In this document: piece by piece, positions 46,979-61,250 of the stretch
Layout: every line of letters begins with the position of its first letter
Numbering within the stretch: position 1 is the stretch's first letter
Origin: Nymphaea colorata
Taxonomy: Eukaryota; Streptophyta; Magnoliopsida; Nymphaeales; Nymphaeaceae
Direction of reading: 5' to 3'
Assembly: GCF_008831285.2 (NCBI RefSeq)
Contig: NC_045145.1
Span: 6,818,802 to 6,882,801 of the forward strand
Length of the DNA: 64,000 nt
Translations under genes and position numbers: made by a program
Notes under the pieces: generated by a model
Database searches by the model: none
What the model was told of the DNA's origin: nothing
Seen by the model: the letters and a program-made list of their open reading frames with translations, nothing else

Positions 46979-49900
46979 CTACAAGCTTGAAACACAAGTA
47001 GATTGCAAGGTTGAGGGGAGAAGCCTCAGACCAGAAATTCTCCCTGAATGCGCTGCAACCTACGTCATTATTGACTTTAGCTCTTAAATTATGGGCATCG
47101 CTAGAAACATTTGCAATGGTCCACGCCTTGGCAAATTGCTAAGGGCTGCCATCCCCAAAGGTCTTATGCACAAATATTATTGGATAAGGTTGAGGCCACT
47201 GCCAAAAAGCTTTTGGTCAGCTTCATCTTATTGGACACGGTTTAAGGCGTGGCGATAACAAGAGTGGGCACACATGGATCAAACAGTGGATGAAACTGAC
47301 ATCCATGGCTATCAATACTACTGTACTGCATGACTTTAGTCGATGTGCCCTCATGTAACGTATACATGTATACTAACTGCATATAAATTTGAGAGAAAGT
47401 TGTCACAAATTAAAATTTCATTATAAAAGATATACGATAATGTGTTTAACTAGAGGAATTGAAATTAGCCGGTTGTCCAATGTTACCTGATGACAAAATC
47501 TTTTTAAGACCATCGTTAAAAACACCTTGCAATGGAAGCATTAGCAACGGCTTATGGTATAAACACAGTTTGTAGTGTTTTTAACAATGGTTTATGGTGT
47601 TTTTAAGCAGTGGCTGACAACATCTAGCAGCCGGTTGGTTTCAATTTTTCATTCAGTTAAACAAAATGTATACAAAGGCAAAAAATTTATGCACAAATTG
47701 ATCTATAAGCTGGGCCAATTGGTCTAGTAACCTCTCTCTCTTTGTACATTCATCTCCTCTTGTAAAACCCTTCTTTATAGGTTGTAGACATCTTTATCAA
47801 AGCATATATTAGCTATATATCCATATACATATTTCCTATGTCCTTCAACATTTGAGGAGGTTTATCTATTGCACCTATTGTATGCTTCTAGCAGGGCAAC
47901 GTAACATGAAGAAAGATATGGATATGAACGTAACTTACACATAATACGCTACAATCATTGCATATGGACAAGGTTATAGGGGAAAGCTGCATTCAGTTTT
48001 GACAAAAGTAAATTTATGTTAGAATAATGAATTTAGTAAGGAAAATGAGTACCTTCACACAATCAGTGACAACTCGTTAGAAGAAAATTCAATCTTCCTT
48101 ACAATTATATCAAGATACAGTCTTTGAATTTAGTAATGATCAAACAAACACGATGTTGATTTGGAGCATGTAGATTACTTCTGGAAGATGATATTATATC
48201 ATGGACTACTCATGGGTGGTATGTGAAGGAAGGTCTGTTTTGTGTCCAAAAAATGATGTTATATGCTATTCTTAGTGATGAACTAGTGAATGAAAAAAGA
48301 AGTGCCTCTAACATGCTTATGCAATGTATAGCATGAGACTACAAACTTAAGGAGCCAAAATATTGCAACTTTTAGAAACAAATAAATTGGTTTATGCAAG
48401 ATCATTTGGAAGAACATCAAGAAGTATTTCAAGAAAGGAACACTGTTAGTGTTCTTGAACATGCAACTCAACCTCAGCCGCTTGTCTTAATATGCCTTCG
48501 ACTTTAATTCATGACAAAGGGGTATCAAAAATTTATAAGAGAGGCACATAGCAGAAGAGAAGCATGCCAACATAAATGCAGGAACACGAGTTAACAAGAA
48601 AGGTAGATCACATAGTGAGGAGTTATAATTTTATACAGATTTTGTCTTATGAACCTCCAATAAAATTTTTTGGTATCAGCTATTATTCATTTTAAAAATT
48701 ACCTTCTTATTTACATAATAAAACTTGTATCCGGATCATCTGGGACAGATTTCCATGTGATTTAGCCAATTCTCCACCCTTGAAAAAATCAATTGCAATA
48801 TCCAAATTTATGTGAAAATGTCTTATTGACAGTCAAACAAAATATTGAACATGCATTTGCGTAATATTAATGAGGAGTATACCAAATTGTAACTAGATAT
48901 GATGAATAAAAATTGCTTATATTTTCCCAGCCATCTCATACTCTATAATTGCAAATATTTTATTGCAGGAAAAGAGGAAAGCATAGCCAGGTGATTGATC
49001 CCATCAAGTTAGATGATGTAATCTTGATTGAAACATGCCAAGCAAGTTAATAATCCAACATGAACCTAACGTGTCATCTTTGCTCGATCAAGCTCGCACA
49101 AGGAATTAAAGAAAAACTATTAACTCAGAAAACTTTTTACAAGCTACAGGTCCATATGAACAGTCATAAATGTACCATTTGGAACAATGGCGTAAGTGGT
49201 AATGGTAAATCATATTGCATGACCAATTCGTTGACCTTCTTATGCCTCACATATGCATTGCCTTTCGCTTTCACCTATAAAAAGCGTCTTTTCCTTGCAG
49301 CCCATATGTTTGGTGCTCATCACAGTCTTGTCATTTCAACAAAGCCAGTGAGATTCAACTTCAACATTACTTACGTTGCAATTAGTGGTCACAGAAAAAG
49401 GCAACACATGCCATGTAATTTTCCAAGCATAATGACTAAAATTTACTATTTTTATCTTTCCAAGATGAATAACATGAAATGCCTGTACGTTTAAAAACAA
49501 ATGCATTATTTCCCAAGTGAAACATGTGACATTTAAAACAACCAACAAACTCCCTTGCAGTTCCGAGAAAGCATGTAAATGTTAAGCCATTTAAATTGGT
49601 TTCCTAAGTGAATACAAATAGTTGAAGCTCATTTGCTAATACTTCCAACATGCTTAAGAAACAACATACCATATAAAGAAAAACATTGTATTGCTTCTAG
49701 ATGTGCAGTTATTCAACCTGATTCCCAAGTCAAGTTGAATGATCCTTTCACTTGATAGAAACAAGCCAAAGAAGAAATCAATTTGTTTAGGAAGATGAGA
49801 ACCATATAACTACTTCATAATTTAGGTTAGATATACTATAAGAAAGAAATAAAAAGGTTAGACAAACACTTTTTTCCTATTTGAGGTGCTTCAAATAAGA

Positions 49901-50339
49901 ATATTGTTTCTCTCAAAATTCCATGAGAAGCTTATAAAGATCAATTGCAAGAGAACATACACTACATAGGTATAATTTCAATTGATATTAGTCGTTGGAG
50001 GAATACAACAGAAATCATGAAGAACCAGAATCTTCAACAATCATTTCTATTTTGGCTCATTCGTGAGATAAATGACTATCAACATGTAGAGTAGAATGAA
50101 AAAATAGCTACCAAGCTGAAAAATGTGTTTGCTTTCACATAAATAATTACTTGTACGTAATGTTTCATATGAAGTGTGCTCTTCCACAATGTTCACACCC
50201 CAATCTTCCAGGAAACCATGTCTAGCCAAATGAAAACAGTGCGCGAAGCAGAAAAATTTGGGTTTTGTTTGAAAATAAATTTTTAGGAGAAGGTATAGAT
50301 TTTCCCTTAAGGTATTTAACAGGGGTGAATGATCCAAGG

Positions 50340-53300
50340 TCTAGATTTTTTTCTCAAGCTTTGACAAGTTACTTTTCCTACATGCATGTGTAGGGATTGG
50401 ATTTCTAGATTTTGAACAAAACTTGGATTTGATCTCTATAGTTTTGGAAATAGGGAGATCGGAAAATTGTATAGGATTTTTGAATTTAACCCAGGTTGAT
50501 CGTTGGTTTGGTGAAAAAATGGAGTTTTGAGGTGAAAAAATGGAGTTTTGAGAGTTCAGATATGATTGAAAATGAATAGAATTGAAGATTGTATTGGAGA
50601 TCAAAATAGAATTGGATTTATGAATTGGATTGGAATTTGAAATTGAACTTTTGAATTGAATTTAGGTTTTGAAACCAAATGTAGGTTTTCAAAAAATTGG
50701 ATTTAGATCTTAGAGATTGAAATTTCTAACTTTGGGATGAGCAGGAAATGGACCAATATTTTGGGATTTTGAACTTGATTTTTTTTAAGTCTTGGGAAAA
50801 ATTGATTTCACTCGATTGGTGAGTTTGAAAAATTGGAGTCTAGGATTGTCTTGTTTTGGGAAACTTGATTTTGGATAAGGTCGTGAAAATTTGCTGAAAT
50901 TAGGTTTGAAAATTGGTTTGATTTTGGAGAAAATCCAATCATGAATTTGAAATTGATTTATAAAAATGTAGGTATTACAATCATTTTAGAAATTTTGTGT
51001 TTTCACGACAAAGTAAGTGAAGCGTTCAAGTTTTTATCACAATATGACTTGGTCATGGTAGTGACTCCGACTTGACTTACTTAGATTTTGCGAAAGTGAG
51101 TGGGTACGTTGGTGAAGTGAGTGTATCTATGCATGCAGAAAATAACCTATATGTTTATTCATGCTTTACTTGATTTCTTGGTCTACTTTAAAGTGGAAAT
51201 GTAGGATGTCTTCCAAGCTTATTCTTAATAACAAGAAAAGCTTTTTAGAAGTTATGTCCATGGATTTAATTTTAGAAATTTTGATTTTGGAATTGGGGTA
51301 CGAGCTTCAATGATCCAAACTTATCGTTTGGGAATTTTAGGGAATTTGAGAAAAACTTCTTTTTGGGTTAGGAAATTTTGGAAATTCCTCTAGAATATAG
51401 CATTGGCTCTTACTTATTATTTGTTTTTAGTTTTTTTTTTTTTAAATGGGATTGGGTTTGGACAAGCTGATTTTTTGGCATAAAGTGTTGGCAAGGTAGG
51501 TTTCTAAGAACCTAACTTTTGAAAATTTTTGGCATCGGGTCTAGAAAATTTTTATGAATTTCTCTATATTGGCATTTTGGTAAGAATGCTTTTGAGCTGA
51601 AAATAGCTTGGTTTTTGTATAATTTATTCGAAAATGGTGGGATGTTGGGAAATTCATTTTTTCCAAATAATTATTGATTCTATGGGTTTTGGATTTGACC
51701 AAAACATTTGTTTTGGATCTAGGAGCTTCTTTTAGAACACAACCAAATGAACTTGTTAATAATTGATTTTCAAAATCACAGATATTTCTGAAATTTTCAG
51801 AAATGCGATAAGTTGAAAGGACCCCATTTTGTTTGACTTGTTCCATTTTAAGTTGGATCATACTCATGGATTGAGTAGATCCAATCCTTGCTGGAACCGT
51901 TTTATGAGATCCCATCCATCATACATCCAAGAGAACATCCATGTTTCATTCCTCTCTCTTTCTTTGCATTCATTCATCCAACAACATAGATGAAAGGATG
52001 GCATTCTTGCCCAAACCATGGTAGTATTCCTCCAATATTGCACGAATTGGATCTTTCTAAAACAGATTTTCAAAACATCATTTTTTGATTTTAGGAAAAA
52101 CAGAATTTGACTCAAATAAGTTTACACGATCAAGGCAATGCATGCACATATGCATTAACATGTACATTATCTTCATATTTACCCAGCTGGACATCATTCT
52201 GAGCTTTAAAATAATAGTAGAAATCTTAGCCCAAACCCATGATTCATTTGTCATTCGCATGAAGAGGCCTCCATAGAATGTCCATCATTTCCAGCAACGT
52301 AATGCTGATTTGTTGGAGATCTTGAGGTGAAGTTGAGCTTGGACTGCTGTCCAAAACAGGGCAGAACAAGGGTGCCAGGTTGAACTTAGTGTTGTGGCTG
52401 GAGTCGGCTCGAACAAAGGACAGATGGTGAGCTGAGTAGCTTGGTTGGTGGAGTCCGATTTGAAGACGCTTTGAGCTGAGTCGACCTAGGGAGGGAGCCG
52501 ACTAGGCTGAGATGCCTTGAGTAGGTGTCAACTAGGCTGAAATGCCAAGGATGGGGGAGTGACTAGGCTGAGTCGCCTTGATTGGAGGAGATGTCTAGGC
52601 TTGGCTAGGCTAGGCTAGGGCGTACCAAATAGGGCATCTAGTTGGTGTCTTGAAATGAGTTAAAATCAGATCGGTAAGGCCTACCTTGGGCACGCCTTGG
52701 TCGGAGTGACCAGCTGGAGAATTGGAGCTGCTTGAGATGCATGGCTGATGGCACCTTGGGCGAGCATCAAGTTGATGCCAAGCAAACTGCGTCCAAGGCT
52801 GATGACCTCCTCTTGATGGGTGTTGTATCTAAGGTACCAAAAGTCTCTTGCCTGGAGCAAGAGAGTTTGGAAGAGAGCTTGGGAGTTAGAAGATAGGGGT
52901 GTGAGAACTTGGGAAAGCTTGAGAGAAAATGCCATAGGGAGTGGCGTGGGAGCTTGAGTGACCTTGAGAAAGATGTCCAGCCCTTAGCTGCTCCTATGTG
53001 TAAGTTTATACAGGCACCAAGTCATGATGACTAGGTGCTATACAGATTTTTTGGAAAGCCAAGGAATCGTGGAGAAATCTCCATGATTTTGGCATAGAGA
53101 GGAAGCAAGGGCTGCATTTAAGGGGCACCTTATCCCTTGCCAATCAGTTTTTCCGTTTGGGCTTCCTTGTCTTCCTTGCTTAGCTTGAAAATCAAGCAAG
53201 CATGGAGGGGTTGTCTCTTCATGTCAACCATGGAGATTTGGTCCTTGACCAGCTGATTAGGATTCAAGTGGGAAAGAAGAGGAACGGGGGAACATCTTTA

Positions 53301-53600
53301 ATGGCTAGTTCTGCTTCCAACTAAACCAGAATTTTCTGGTTCCATCCTTGGAGCCAGCTAGGGGAGGGGCGTTCAAATGGGCTGTCCCATTTTTTGGTTT
53401 TTCAAAACACTAGTTCAATTCTCTCGAAATTTGAAGCTAGTGAAAGAGGCAAGTCTTTTTGGATTTTTCTTCTTGCATTTTCAGAAATTCTTGATGAAGA
53501 TAAAGAAAGATTTATTCTTGGAATGCCTTTTTGGTTTTTCACTATTTCGAAAAACCAATTAGTTAATTTGAAAATTTTTTGAATAGAGTATGCTCGCTTG
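50340..53600. other. Strand-skewed, unclassified repetitive region
   Basis: From 50340 to about 51500 the + strand is poor in C and dense in GATTTTG/GAATTGG words. From 52310 to 52700 it becomes G-rich, with recurring GACTAGGCTGAG / GCCTTGA / GGCTAGGCTAGG words. The one-sided base composition looks transposon-like (LTR or leader of a large retroelement), but I find no gag or pol motif, PBS or LTR pair. ORFs here are short and unrecognised. Confidence 0.4.
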
Positions 53601-55803
53601 AGCCACCCTTTATTTGATTGGTCTAGATCATGGCTGATCTAGTCTCAAGCATTTTATCATGGCACATCGAGGTTGAAATTTTTCTTTAACACGTTTGAAT
53701 TGGGAATGGATTAACTCGATCGGGTCTGATCCGAGTTAAATTCAGATTAGGATCCTTATGAATTATTTTCTTAAATACTTTTTAGAAAATTTGAAGAAAT
53801 CGTCACTCTAGATGATTCATTCCTAGATACTTTAGAGAGAGAAAGAGAAAGAGAGAAAGTCACGTCGACTTATTTTTCTCTTTTCGTTGTTGGAATAAGA
53901 TTTTTATCCACATTAATGAGAGTTTTATTGATTGAAATTTTAAGTTTTAGATCTTTATTTGTATCAAGTTTAAACTTAATCTTGGCATTTTCCCTAAATT
54001 TGACAATAGTCCTAATTTTTTTTTTTTTGCAATTCCTTGAATCTTTACAAGTGGTTCCTAGACTTGAAATTAAAATTGGATCAGGTGGACATTGACTCTG
54101 GTCCAGAAATTTGCTCAAGTACCAAACTCCGATAGGAAGCACTAGCGTCTAGAACTTCTTAACTAAAATGGCTTTAAATTTATGTTTCCTCTACTAGTTC
54201 CATGCATCTATGACGAACACATAAGTTGGATGTGATGATAAAAACTGTTGCCAAGACTTGTGATTGAGATGCATCTCAGGCAATTTCTAATCATTCAATC
54301 TATCTTCATTAGACAGCTTCTCAATTACTTTATGAATGGTGGAAATGTGAACATCACTATTGTAGAAAAGACCCTCATTAGTAGTAAACTTAATAATAAT
54401 GCATGAAATGCATTAACTTTTAACAATACTTTCATGCATTTTTATGGCGTTTATTGTTTAAACCTCCATGTTTGTGCTTATGCAGAGTCCACATCATTCC
54501 AATTTGAATGAAAATGGACCCAAATTGAAGAAATTGTGCTTTAAACAGTGACATTTGGCTCACAAGGGATCTCAACTTTTGGACGAGCCAAAACCTGTGA
54601 CTCTTGACTTGTTGCAAATTATTTACGTTTAATAAAATTAGGATGAGTTATTTAGTGAAGAAGGAAATTGGGTAACACTATTTGGAAAAACAAAAGGAAG
54701 TTAGGGAAGAGTTCATTTGAAAATCACATTTTTGTTTTTGTTTTTTTTTTTAATCTTCAGTTGGGTAGGCACCCTACCTCATGAGAAAAGGGAACCCCAA
54801 CCGGCCTCCTCTCTCTCTGTATCCTTCCTTCGTGATTCCCAATGGAGCAAGAAACAACCAAAGCTCCTCCCAAGTTATGCCGCTCTCAAGCTTGTGTTCT
54901 TCAACATGTGCCCCCTTCTTCCCTTTATTCTTCTCTAAATTGTTAGACTCAAGCTCAGAAACGAGAACAAGATGCAAGAGGAGGATTCTAAGTGATGGTT
55001 GCTGCCAAAATCGGAATTCAAGGGGACTAATCCCTTGTTTTAGGCAGGGTTTTACAATTTTCAGCATTGGATATAGTTTTCACGTGGTTTTTGTTGTTTT
55101 GCATCATATATATTAGGGTTTTGATTTTGCCTTGGTTGGCGCTTGTTTTCTTTCTAAAACCGAGTGTAGCTTGCTAAAGTCATGCATGCTCTGGTTGATT
55201 TGAGTGGTTTTCCTTCAATGTTTTCAGCTAGGATGGACGAGTAGAATAGGTCTTGCAGTTTGTTTACTTGTATCTTTTGAATGGCTGCAATATGCATGTG
55301 TTTCCATCACTTAACACCCTCATCAGTATGAGCATAGTCCTTCCAAAGATGTTGACTTTCATGTTTCATGTATGGGTGTAAGGGCCTAAGTCTTTACTTT
55401 CCTTCTCTCATGTTTACCTAAACATCTAGTTCTAGGCCTTGATTTAGCATTCAGCATGTTCGATTGTGACATAGGAGAATTTTGTGTGTGATTGATTGAT
55501 GGCACTTGTTCCTTATAATTGGAAAACTAGGTGGGGCTCCTTTGAAACATTATTAGTTGTAGGCATGTTAATATTCAAAAAAGAAGAGTTGCAGCTAATA
55601 ATTAGCAAATTATCAATAGGCAAGTCAACTGCGCAATGAGACATACCTTGGTCACTTGATGGATTCGATATGGACTCTTGCTGACTAGTGGGATTTGCAA
55701 GTCTGCAACAAGACAACATGAACTTCTTCCATGATATTAGGAGAAGTCCTATATAGTAAGGTAGAGCCATCTTTGTCAAGGATTCATGGGCTTCGTTGTG
55801 ATG
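53601..55803. other. Gene-free intergenic DNA
   Basis: AT-rich. GA-rich run near 53834-53858. Overlapping ORFs on both strands at 54774-55116 have no recognised similarity. Nothing supportable. Confidence 0.5.
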
Positions 55804-56388
55804 CTATATAGCAATTTGAATAGGGTAAGCCACACAAATAAGTTGAACATCCATTCCCACGACCTCTATAGTAAGTAAAGAGAATCTATTCACCTGTTGA
55901 AGCTGATCATTACAGCAACCTTTGTCTTTTGAGATTCCTATCTTTAGTTTGGTGATAGTTTTTGCATGATTGCGGTCAAGATTAACTGTCTCCTTTGATG
56001 CTCTTCTTGCAATTTTCAAATTAGGCCAGCCACTTGCCACATTATCCATTTTGGTATTACAATTGACTTCATCCTTTTCCAAATGGCAGTGCTCGGTCAA
56101 GTGAATGTTCTACTTATATTGAGCACAATATTTGATACTACCTTCATGAATGACTCCTTGAAAAAGCTTGTTTCCTCCAACTTCCATCTGTATCACCGAT
56201 TTAGGAGTAAACTGTAAGGGGACAATAATGCATACATGCACAAATCCTAAATGAGAAAGGAAAGCATAAGTAGATCCAAAAACTCTTCTCACAAAGTGGC
56301 AGTAATACCCTAAACACTTTATGATTCCAAAAAATGGGTAGAAGCCTTGGAAGACAAATTCACAAAGGGAATTTGAAGTCATCTTCAA
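55804..56388 (-). pseudogene. LINE-type ORF1 remnant (DUF4283 / zinc-knuckle-like)
   Basis: On the minus strand the frame at 56388-56110 contains SHLGFVHVCIIVPLQF, then VIQMEVGGNKLFQGVIHEG and IKYCAQYK. The next frame, starting near 56100, has TEHCHLEKDE. The order (RVCIE-like strand, an LP/VQMEDG-like segment, a YE.xPxxC segment, then a GHTExxC-like knuckle) resembles the DUF4283/zf-CCHC_4 region common in plant LINE ORF1 proteins. It is broken by a frameshift or stop between the two frames, and no reverse transcriptase is nearby. Identification is from remembered family pattern only. Confidence 0.4.
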
Positions 56389-56558
56389 TTTTTAATGAAT
56401 CATTAGGGTACCATCTACTGTCAGTAAGATTCCACATCAAATCCATCGGTTGACTAAGGTATGCTCCATTGCACAGTTGACTGGGCTGTTGATAATTTCT
56501 AATTACTAGCAGCAACTCTTCTTCTTCAAATATTAACATTGCCTGGAACTGACAATTT

Positions 56559-56961
56559 TAGCATATATTATCACTTCATGAAAATGTTTAGGTGAGACAA
56601 TGGAAAAAAGAAAAAAAAGTGACACTTTTGTTGCATATGCTATCACCATGGTGTAAATGATGTAGCTGTGGAAGGGTTTCAGTTTTACATTTATGGGGCT
56701 ACAAATCCAAAATTTTGAGTTGAATATTTCATTTAAGAGATAAACAATATATTTCACCCCCAATTGACATAAATATGGTTGTGAATCTTACATAAACGCC
56801 ATTATATACTTTTTGGTATGATGTTTGACAAAAAACATTTATTTAGCTATCTACTGCCCTTGCAATTAAACCCAAAGCAACAATAACCACATTTGGGACC
56901 ATGTTGGCTTACCAATATAAACCAACTAAAGATGTTAAGGAATCCTATGCTCACCAAGTGA
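56559..56961. repeat. Copy 1 of an about 420-bp duplicated segment
   Basis: Shares TAGCATATATTATCA.TTCAT, GTGACACTTTT.TT, GCTATCACCATG.TGTAAATG, AATTTTGAGTTGA, GACATAAATATGGT and CCTATGCTCACCAAGTG, in the same order and orientation, with 57909-58351. No coding content recognised. Confidence 0.85.
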
Positions 56962-57401
56962 TGCAGCCTGCCTTGGCATATATCTACTTCCTTGCGCGCC
57001 TTGGAATGCATCTACTTTCTTGCCCCTTGGCCTTGCCTATGTCGGCCACAGCAGAAAAACAGTGGCCGGAACACTTCAACAGGGCAAATTGCCACATTGA
57101 GCACTCGAACTTAGTAGTCTTGACTGTGGCTGGGGACGCTACATGCAGCCCCACCACGATCAATAGCTAGCGGCCACCCCAGCTTCTCTGACCTGCTATC
57201 ACACAAGAGCTTGACTCAGTGCAAACTATTAGATGAATTTTGTATAGAAAACACATTGTAATATAGTTTAATCAAGATACTTCTTGTGCACAATTGAGCT
57301 TCTTTTTTATCACTAGCTTGTAAGTTTTGAGTACACCAACTTTACTAAAAGAGACAAATACATGATGTTGGCTGGAAATGAGTGATCTACGTCTCAAACA
57401 A

Positions 57402-57404
<3 letters not shown>

Positions 57405-57499
<95 letters not shown>

Positions 57500-57512
57500 T
57501 ATATATATATAT
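57405..57512. repeat. Compound (TA)n / (GTAT)n microsatellite
   Basis: TA run from about 57405, GTAT repeats about 57471-57500, then TA again. Confidence 0.95.
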
Positions 57513-57554
57513 AAGGCCGACACTTAGGTCAGGGATGAAAACTAGACCCATTGA

Positions 57555-57642
<88 letters not shown>

Positions 57643-57689
57643 TAAGGCAGACACTTAGGTCAGGGATAAAAACTAGACCCATTGACTTT
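57512..57689. repeat. About 47-bp duplication flanking a long (TA)n tract
   Basis: TAAGGC.GACACTTAGGTCAG then GGAT.AAAACTAGACCCATTG occurs at 57512-57558 and again at 57643-57689, separated by a TA run of over 80 bp. The two copies differ at only a few positions, so the duplication of the unit plus its TA tract looks recent. Confidence 0.9.
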
Positions 57690-57908
57690 TTTAAAAAAAC
57701 TATCTTAAATATAATATAAACATCTTAATATGTTTATAAAGACTATTTTGATATAGAACATTTTTTTATTCAAGATGTTTTAATGAAAATGTTGATTATT
57801 TGGCTGTTTATTTTTTTCTTATAAAAATACCATTAAAATCTAACAAATGATCAACTTAGTATATGTTTTGCATCAATCCGTTCTTAAGATCATAACAATA
57901 AGGTTAGA

Positions 57909-58351
57909 TAGCATATATTATCATTTCATGAAAAACATCAAGGTGAGATTGTGGAAAAAAGAAAAAATAGTGTGACACTTTTATTACGGATGCTATCACC
58001 ATGTTGTAAATGATGTGGTTATGGAAATGGTTGTGGTTTTACCTTCATGGGGTTACATATCCAGAATTTTGAGTTGATTATTCCATTTAAGAGATGGAAC
58101 ACAAAAAGTATAATTTTCTCCAGATGGACATAAATATGGTCATGGCTCTCACATAAATGTTGTTATATCGTGGTTTGCTGGGCATTCTTTAAGTAACTAA
58201 ATTAAGAATCCATATTTTTGTTTGACATTGGACAATAAGCATTCTTATCTAGGCTATCTTTCTGCCCTTGCAAACCCAAAGCAACAACCAAAGTTGGCTC
58301 ACCAATGTCGACCAAGTATTGATGTTAAGGGATCCTATGCTCACCAAGTGA
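57909..58351. repeat. Copy 2 of the about 420-bp duplicated segment
   Basis: Direct, diverged counterpart of 56559-56961, about 1.35 kb downstream. Contains additional small insertions, notably around 58160-58215. Confidence 0.85.
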
Positions 58352-61250
58352 GATAAACCTTACTTGGCTAGATCCCAATCACAAAATCAGGTATCAAATA
58401 TAATTCACATCCTATAAAGTTTGGAGAATCAAGGCATACCTTGCCACTGGACGGACAACCATTTTGTTTTGTATAATGTATAAAGTTTATTGAAATAGTT
58501 TTAGTTTCATTCACTATGATGGAAAAAGAAAAAGGAAAAAATTGAAACTATACTATGTAGATGACTGCCATCTCAAACATCTTTATGTTGTTATTGTGCC
58601 ATAAAAATGCAACGTTTATTTTGTATAATCTGAACAAAATCAACATTAAACATGCATAGAAACATCTTACAAATAACCAACAATGGGATACTTTGTATGC
58701 AATAAATGGTACTTATAATGCAAAATAAATTATGGTTTTAGGAAATTTAACTCCTCAATTAGTGTTAATGAAAAGACATTAGGAAGTTGCCCCTCTTTTC
58801 TCCTTTTGTCTTCCTCATATTTTCTTTGATATTAACACCATCATAAAAAACAGCTCAATAGGACTTGTGGCAATGCATCAATGTAAGACTTTAATCGGCA
58901 TTCAGTTCTGGTGCTTAGTCAAGTATGCACTAAATTGTTCGCACTACTAAAAATATTAAGGTTTATTGATTTAAGTAATAGAAATTGTTGTCTTAACTCA
59001 AGATACATAGCTTTTGTTGTAAGAATTAATATTTAGATAAAAATACATGCTTTTTTGGTTGTATACTTAGGTAGTTTTTTCAGTTGTCCAATTAGATATT
59101 TACTTAGAACTGAATCCGTATTTGAATATGATTGGATGTCATTTTTTACGACCGAATCCAATTCAATTTCTTACTGGGAGTGGGATTTAAAATTTTTTCT
59201 ATATCTGACTTATTTGAACATTTGATCCACATGTGCACCATTGAAATCCTCATAGAAAAACATTCCTAGCGAGACTCTATCGTATCCCTAGACTTAGGAA
59301 ATATGACACCTAATTTTTGGGCAAGATTTGGTCTTAGTTTTTCTAAGAATGCCTTGAGCAATCTTTCTGATCCCAAATGATACTAAAAGACCTCTAGTTT
59401 CCTCCATGGCTGGCAGGACCATGGAGCACAAATAGGAACATATCATGAATAGTATGTAGTATAAGATGCAAAGTTAATGAACAACATGAAATTTATGCAA
59501 CTAATATGCATTGTATACCAAGAAACATGTGGCAAGTATACAGTTATGCTTCTAAGACAGGTTTGAAACCTAAAACTTGACAAAAAACTTAAATTTTTTA
59601 CATGCATGCGGTATAGACATGTGTGAGAACAAGATCTGAAATGCATTAAGCAAGCATATTAAACCTGACTATGTGCCACTGCAAATGGCCAGTAGCAACT
59701 ACAACCTGTACAAGCCTGTTTCTCCCACTCACTCACAACAATCAATGAATTCTAGCATGAATTATATGGTCCAAATTGATCAAATTATAGAAGATCATGT
59801 TGGGGGTGCAAACCAACTATAGGAATCAAAGAAAACATAACTACATATTTGCCGGCATGAAAAACAACTAAACAAATGCGATATTGAGATCTTTTCCTAG
59901 AACGGGATTGGTTTCTAAGATCACTTGTACTGCAATTGGAGCATTGGTCATTGCAGCATTAATGATTTTTGCCCACTAATCACGCATCTATCAATTGTAT
60001 AACCTAACTAGAGATTGTCTAAAATATATCATACAAATGACATCAATTTCTAAACCTATGACTGCTGCAGACTTGGACATGTATAGCAACCCAAGGACAC
60101 AATCAAACACAAAAAAACACAAGAAAATTAGAAGTAACATATAATCAAGAAATTACTCTACATTGACTGCTAAAATCCTAATTGCACTATTAGAAAGCAC
60201 TAAATCATCTCCTCTAAGCAAGCTGGTCCTAAAAACTCAATTAAAAATAAGTTTTTTTTACTAAAAGTACATTGGTTGTATGCTGTTTTGGACGTGACAT
60301 GCCTCAGAAATCAATATCTTTGGCCTGCAACATCTGCCGTTAACCACAATTTCAAAAAAGAAACAAAAATAGATCATAACTTACTAAACCTACTCGCTAG
60401 AGGAGCTATCCCCGAAGAATGCAATTCTAACACTAATTGCCGATCAAATGCGTCCAGAAGCACTTAACATGCTGCAAAACAAGATTATGAGGCCCTGGCT
60501 CAAGCAGCACTCAATATCTAAGATAAGATAAAGTGAATTGAACTAAACTACTATACCATCATTACTTTCGATCGGAAACTACTTTACCACTACTACAACT
60601 AAAGAAGAAGCTATTAGAGGACTTTACTATGTCCATAATCTCATTTCTCATAGAGCTTTCAACCTATGGAGGAGCATGTCCTAAACTCTGGTTCATGGCC
60701 TTTGAATTGCAGTAAAACCAGTAGAGCTTTGGGGATTGGGAGAAACAATTCGTATGTGCATAAGGATAAAAGGTCCAATATAATACTTATGCATTGAAGG
60801 GCAATGGAGAAGAATGACATGCCTAGAAGGAGGTCAAATTTGCCTAAAGGAAGTTGAGATGGAAGTCCTACGACATTCATTAACCAATGCCTTTCCCTTT
60901 GCTTGTGAAGAGTGATTGCAAGATTTCATAAAATTACAACAAAAGTACATGAGTAAGCATCACTACATTATCCAATTCACCAGTTTGGATCAAAAATAGT
61001 CTTTTGCATGTCTATGAATGCTACCTCAGTCGCTGGTACAATGAAAAGTACCACTCAAATTTCGTGATAACCCCAAGCGCAGCTGCCCAGCCTTATTTGT
61101 AGTTATTTAGGTCAGCCCATGGACCCGATCCATGACCCAATCCCTAGTTACCACCAATACTCTTCATCTTTCACTCTCTCTCTCTCTCTCTCTTGTCATC
61201 AAGATGTGAACATGGAAAATGGCTGCTAACTGAGAAGTATCATCTCTTAC
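58352..61250. other. Gene-free DNA, partly intron or flank of the GABA-transaminase pseudogene
   Basis: No further GABA-transaminase exon found by eye on the minus strand. (CT)n at about 61170-61194. Other small ORFs are unrecognised. Confidence 0.4.

Larger units (their letters stand above)
45441..50339. other. Gene-free, repeat-derived intergenic DNA
   Basis: Holds two exact CArG boxes in a 20-bp tandem repeat (46635-46674), a tandem duplication at 46778-46978, and words recurring with small changes at 47500-47600 (ACGGCTTATGG, TGGTTTATGG, GTGTTTTTAA) that may be subterminal transposon repeats. The 144-codon ORF at 49060-49494 has no recognised similarity and no codon or context support. 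Confidence 0.5.

Noticed and set aside
49060-49494. 144-codon ORF as a gene
   Set aside because: No recognisable domain, no intron or promoter context, ordinary AT-rich composition, and a Met-started open frame of this length can arise by chance in 64 kb.
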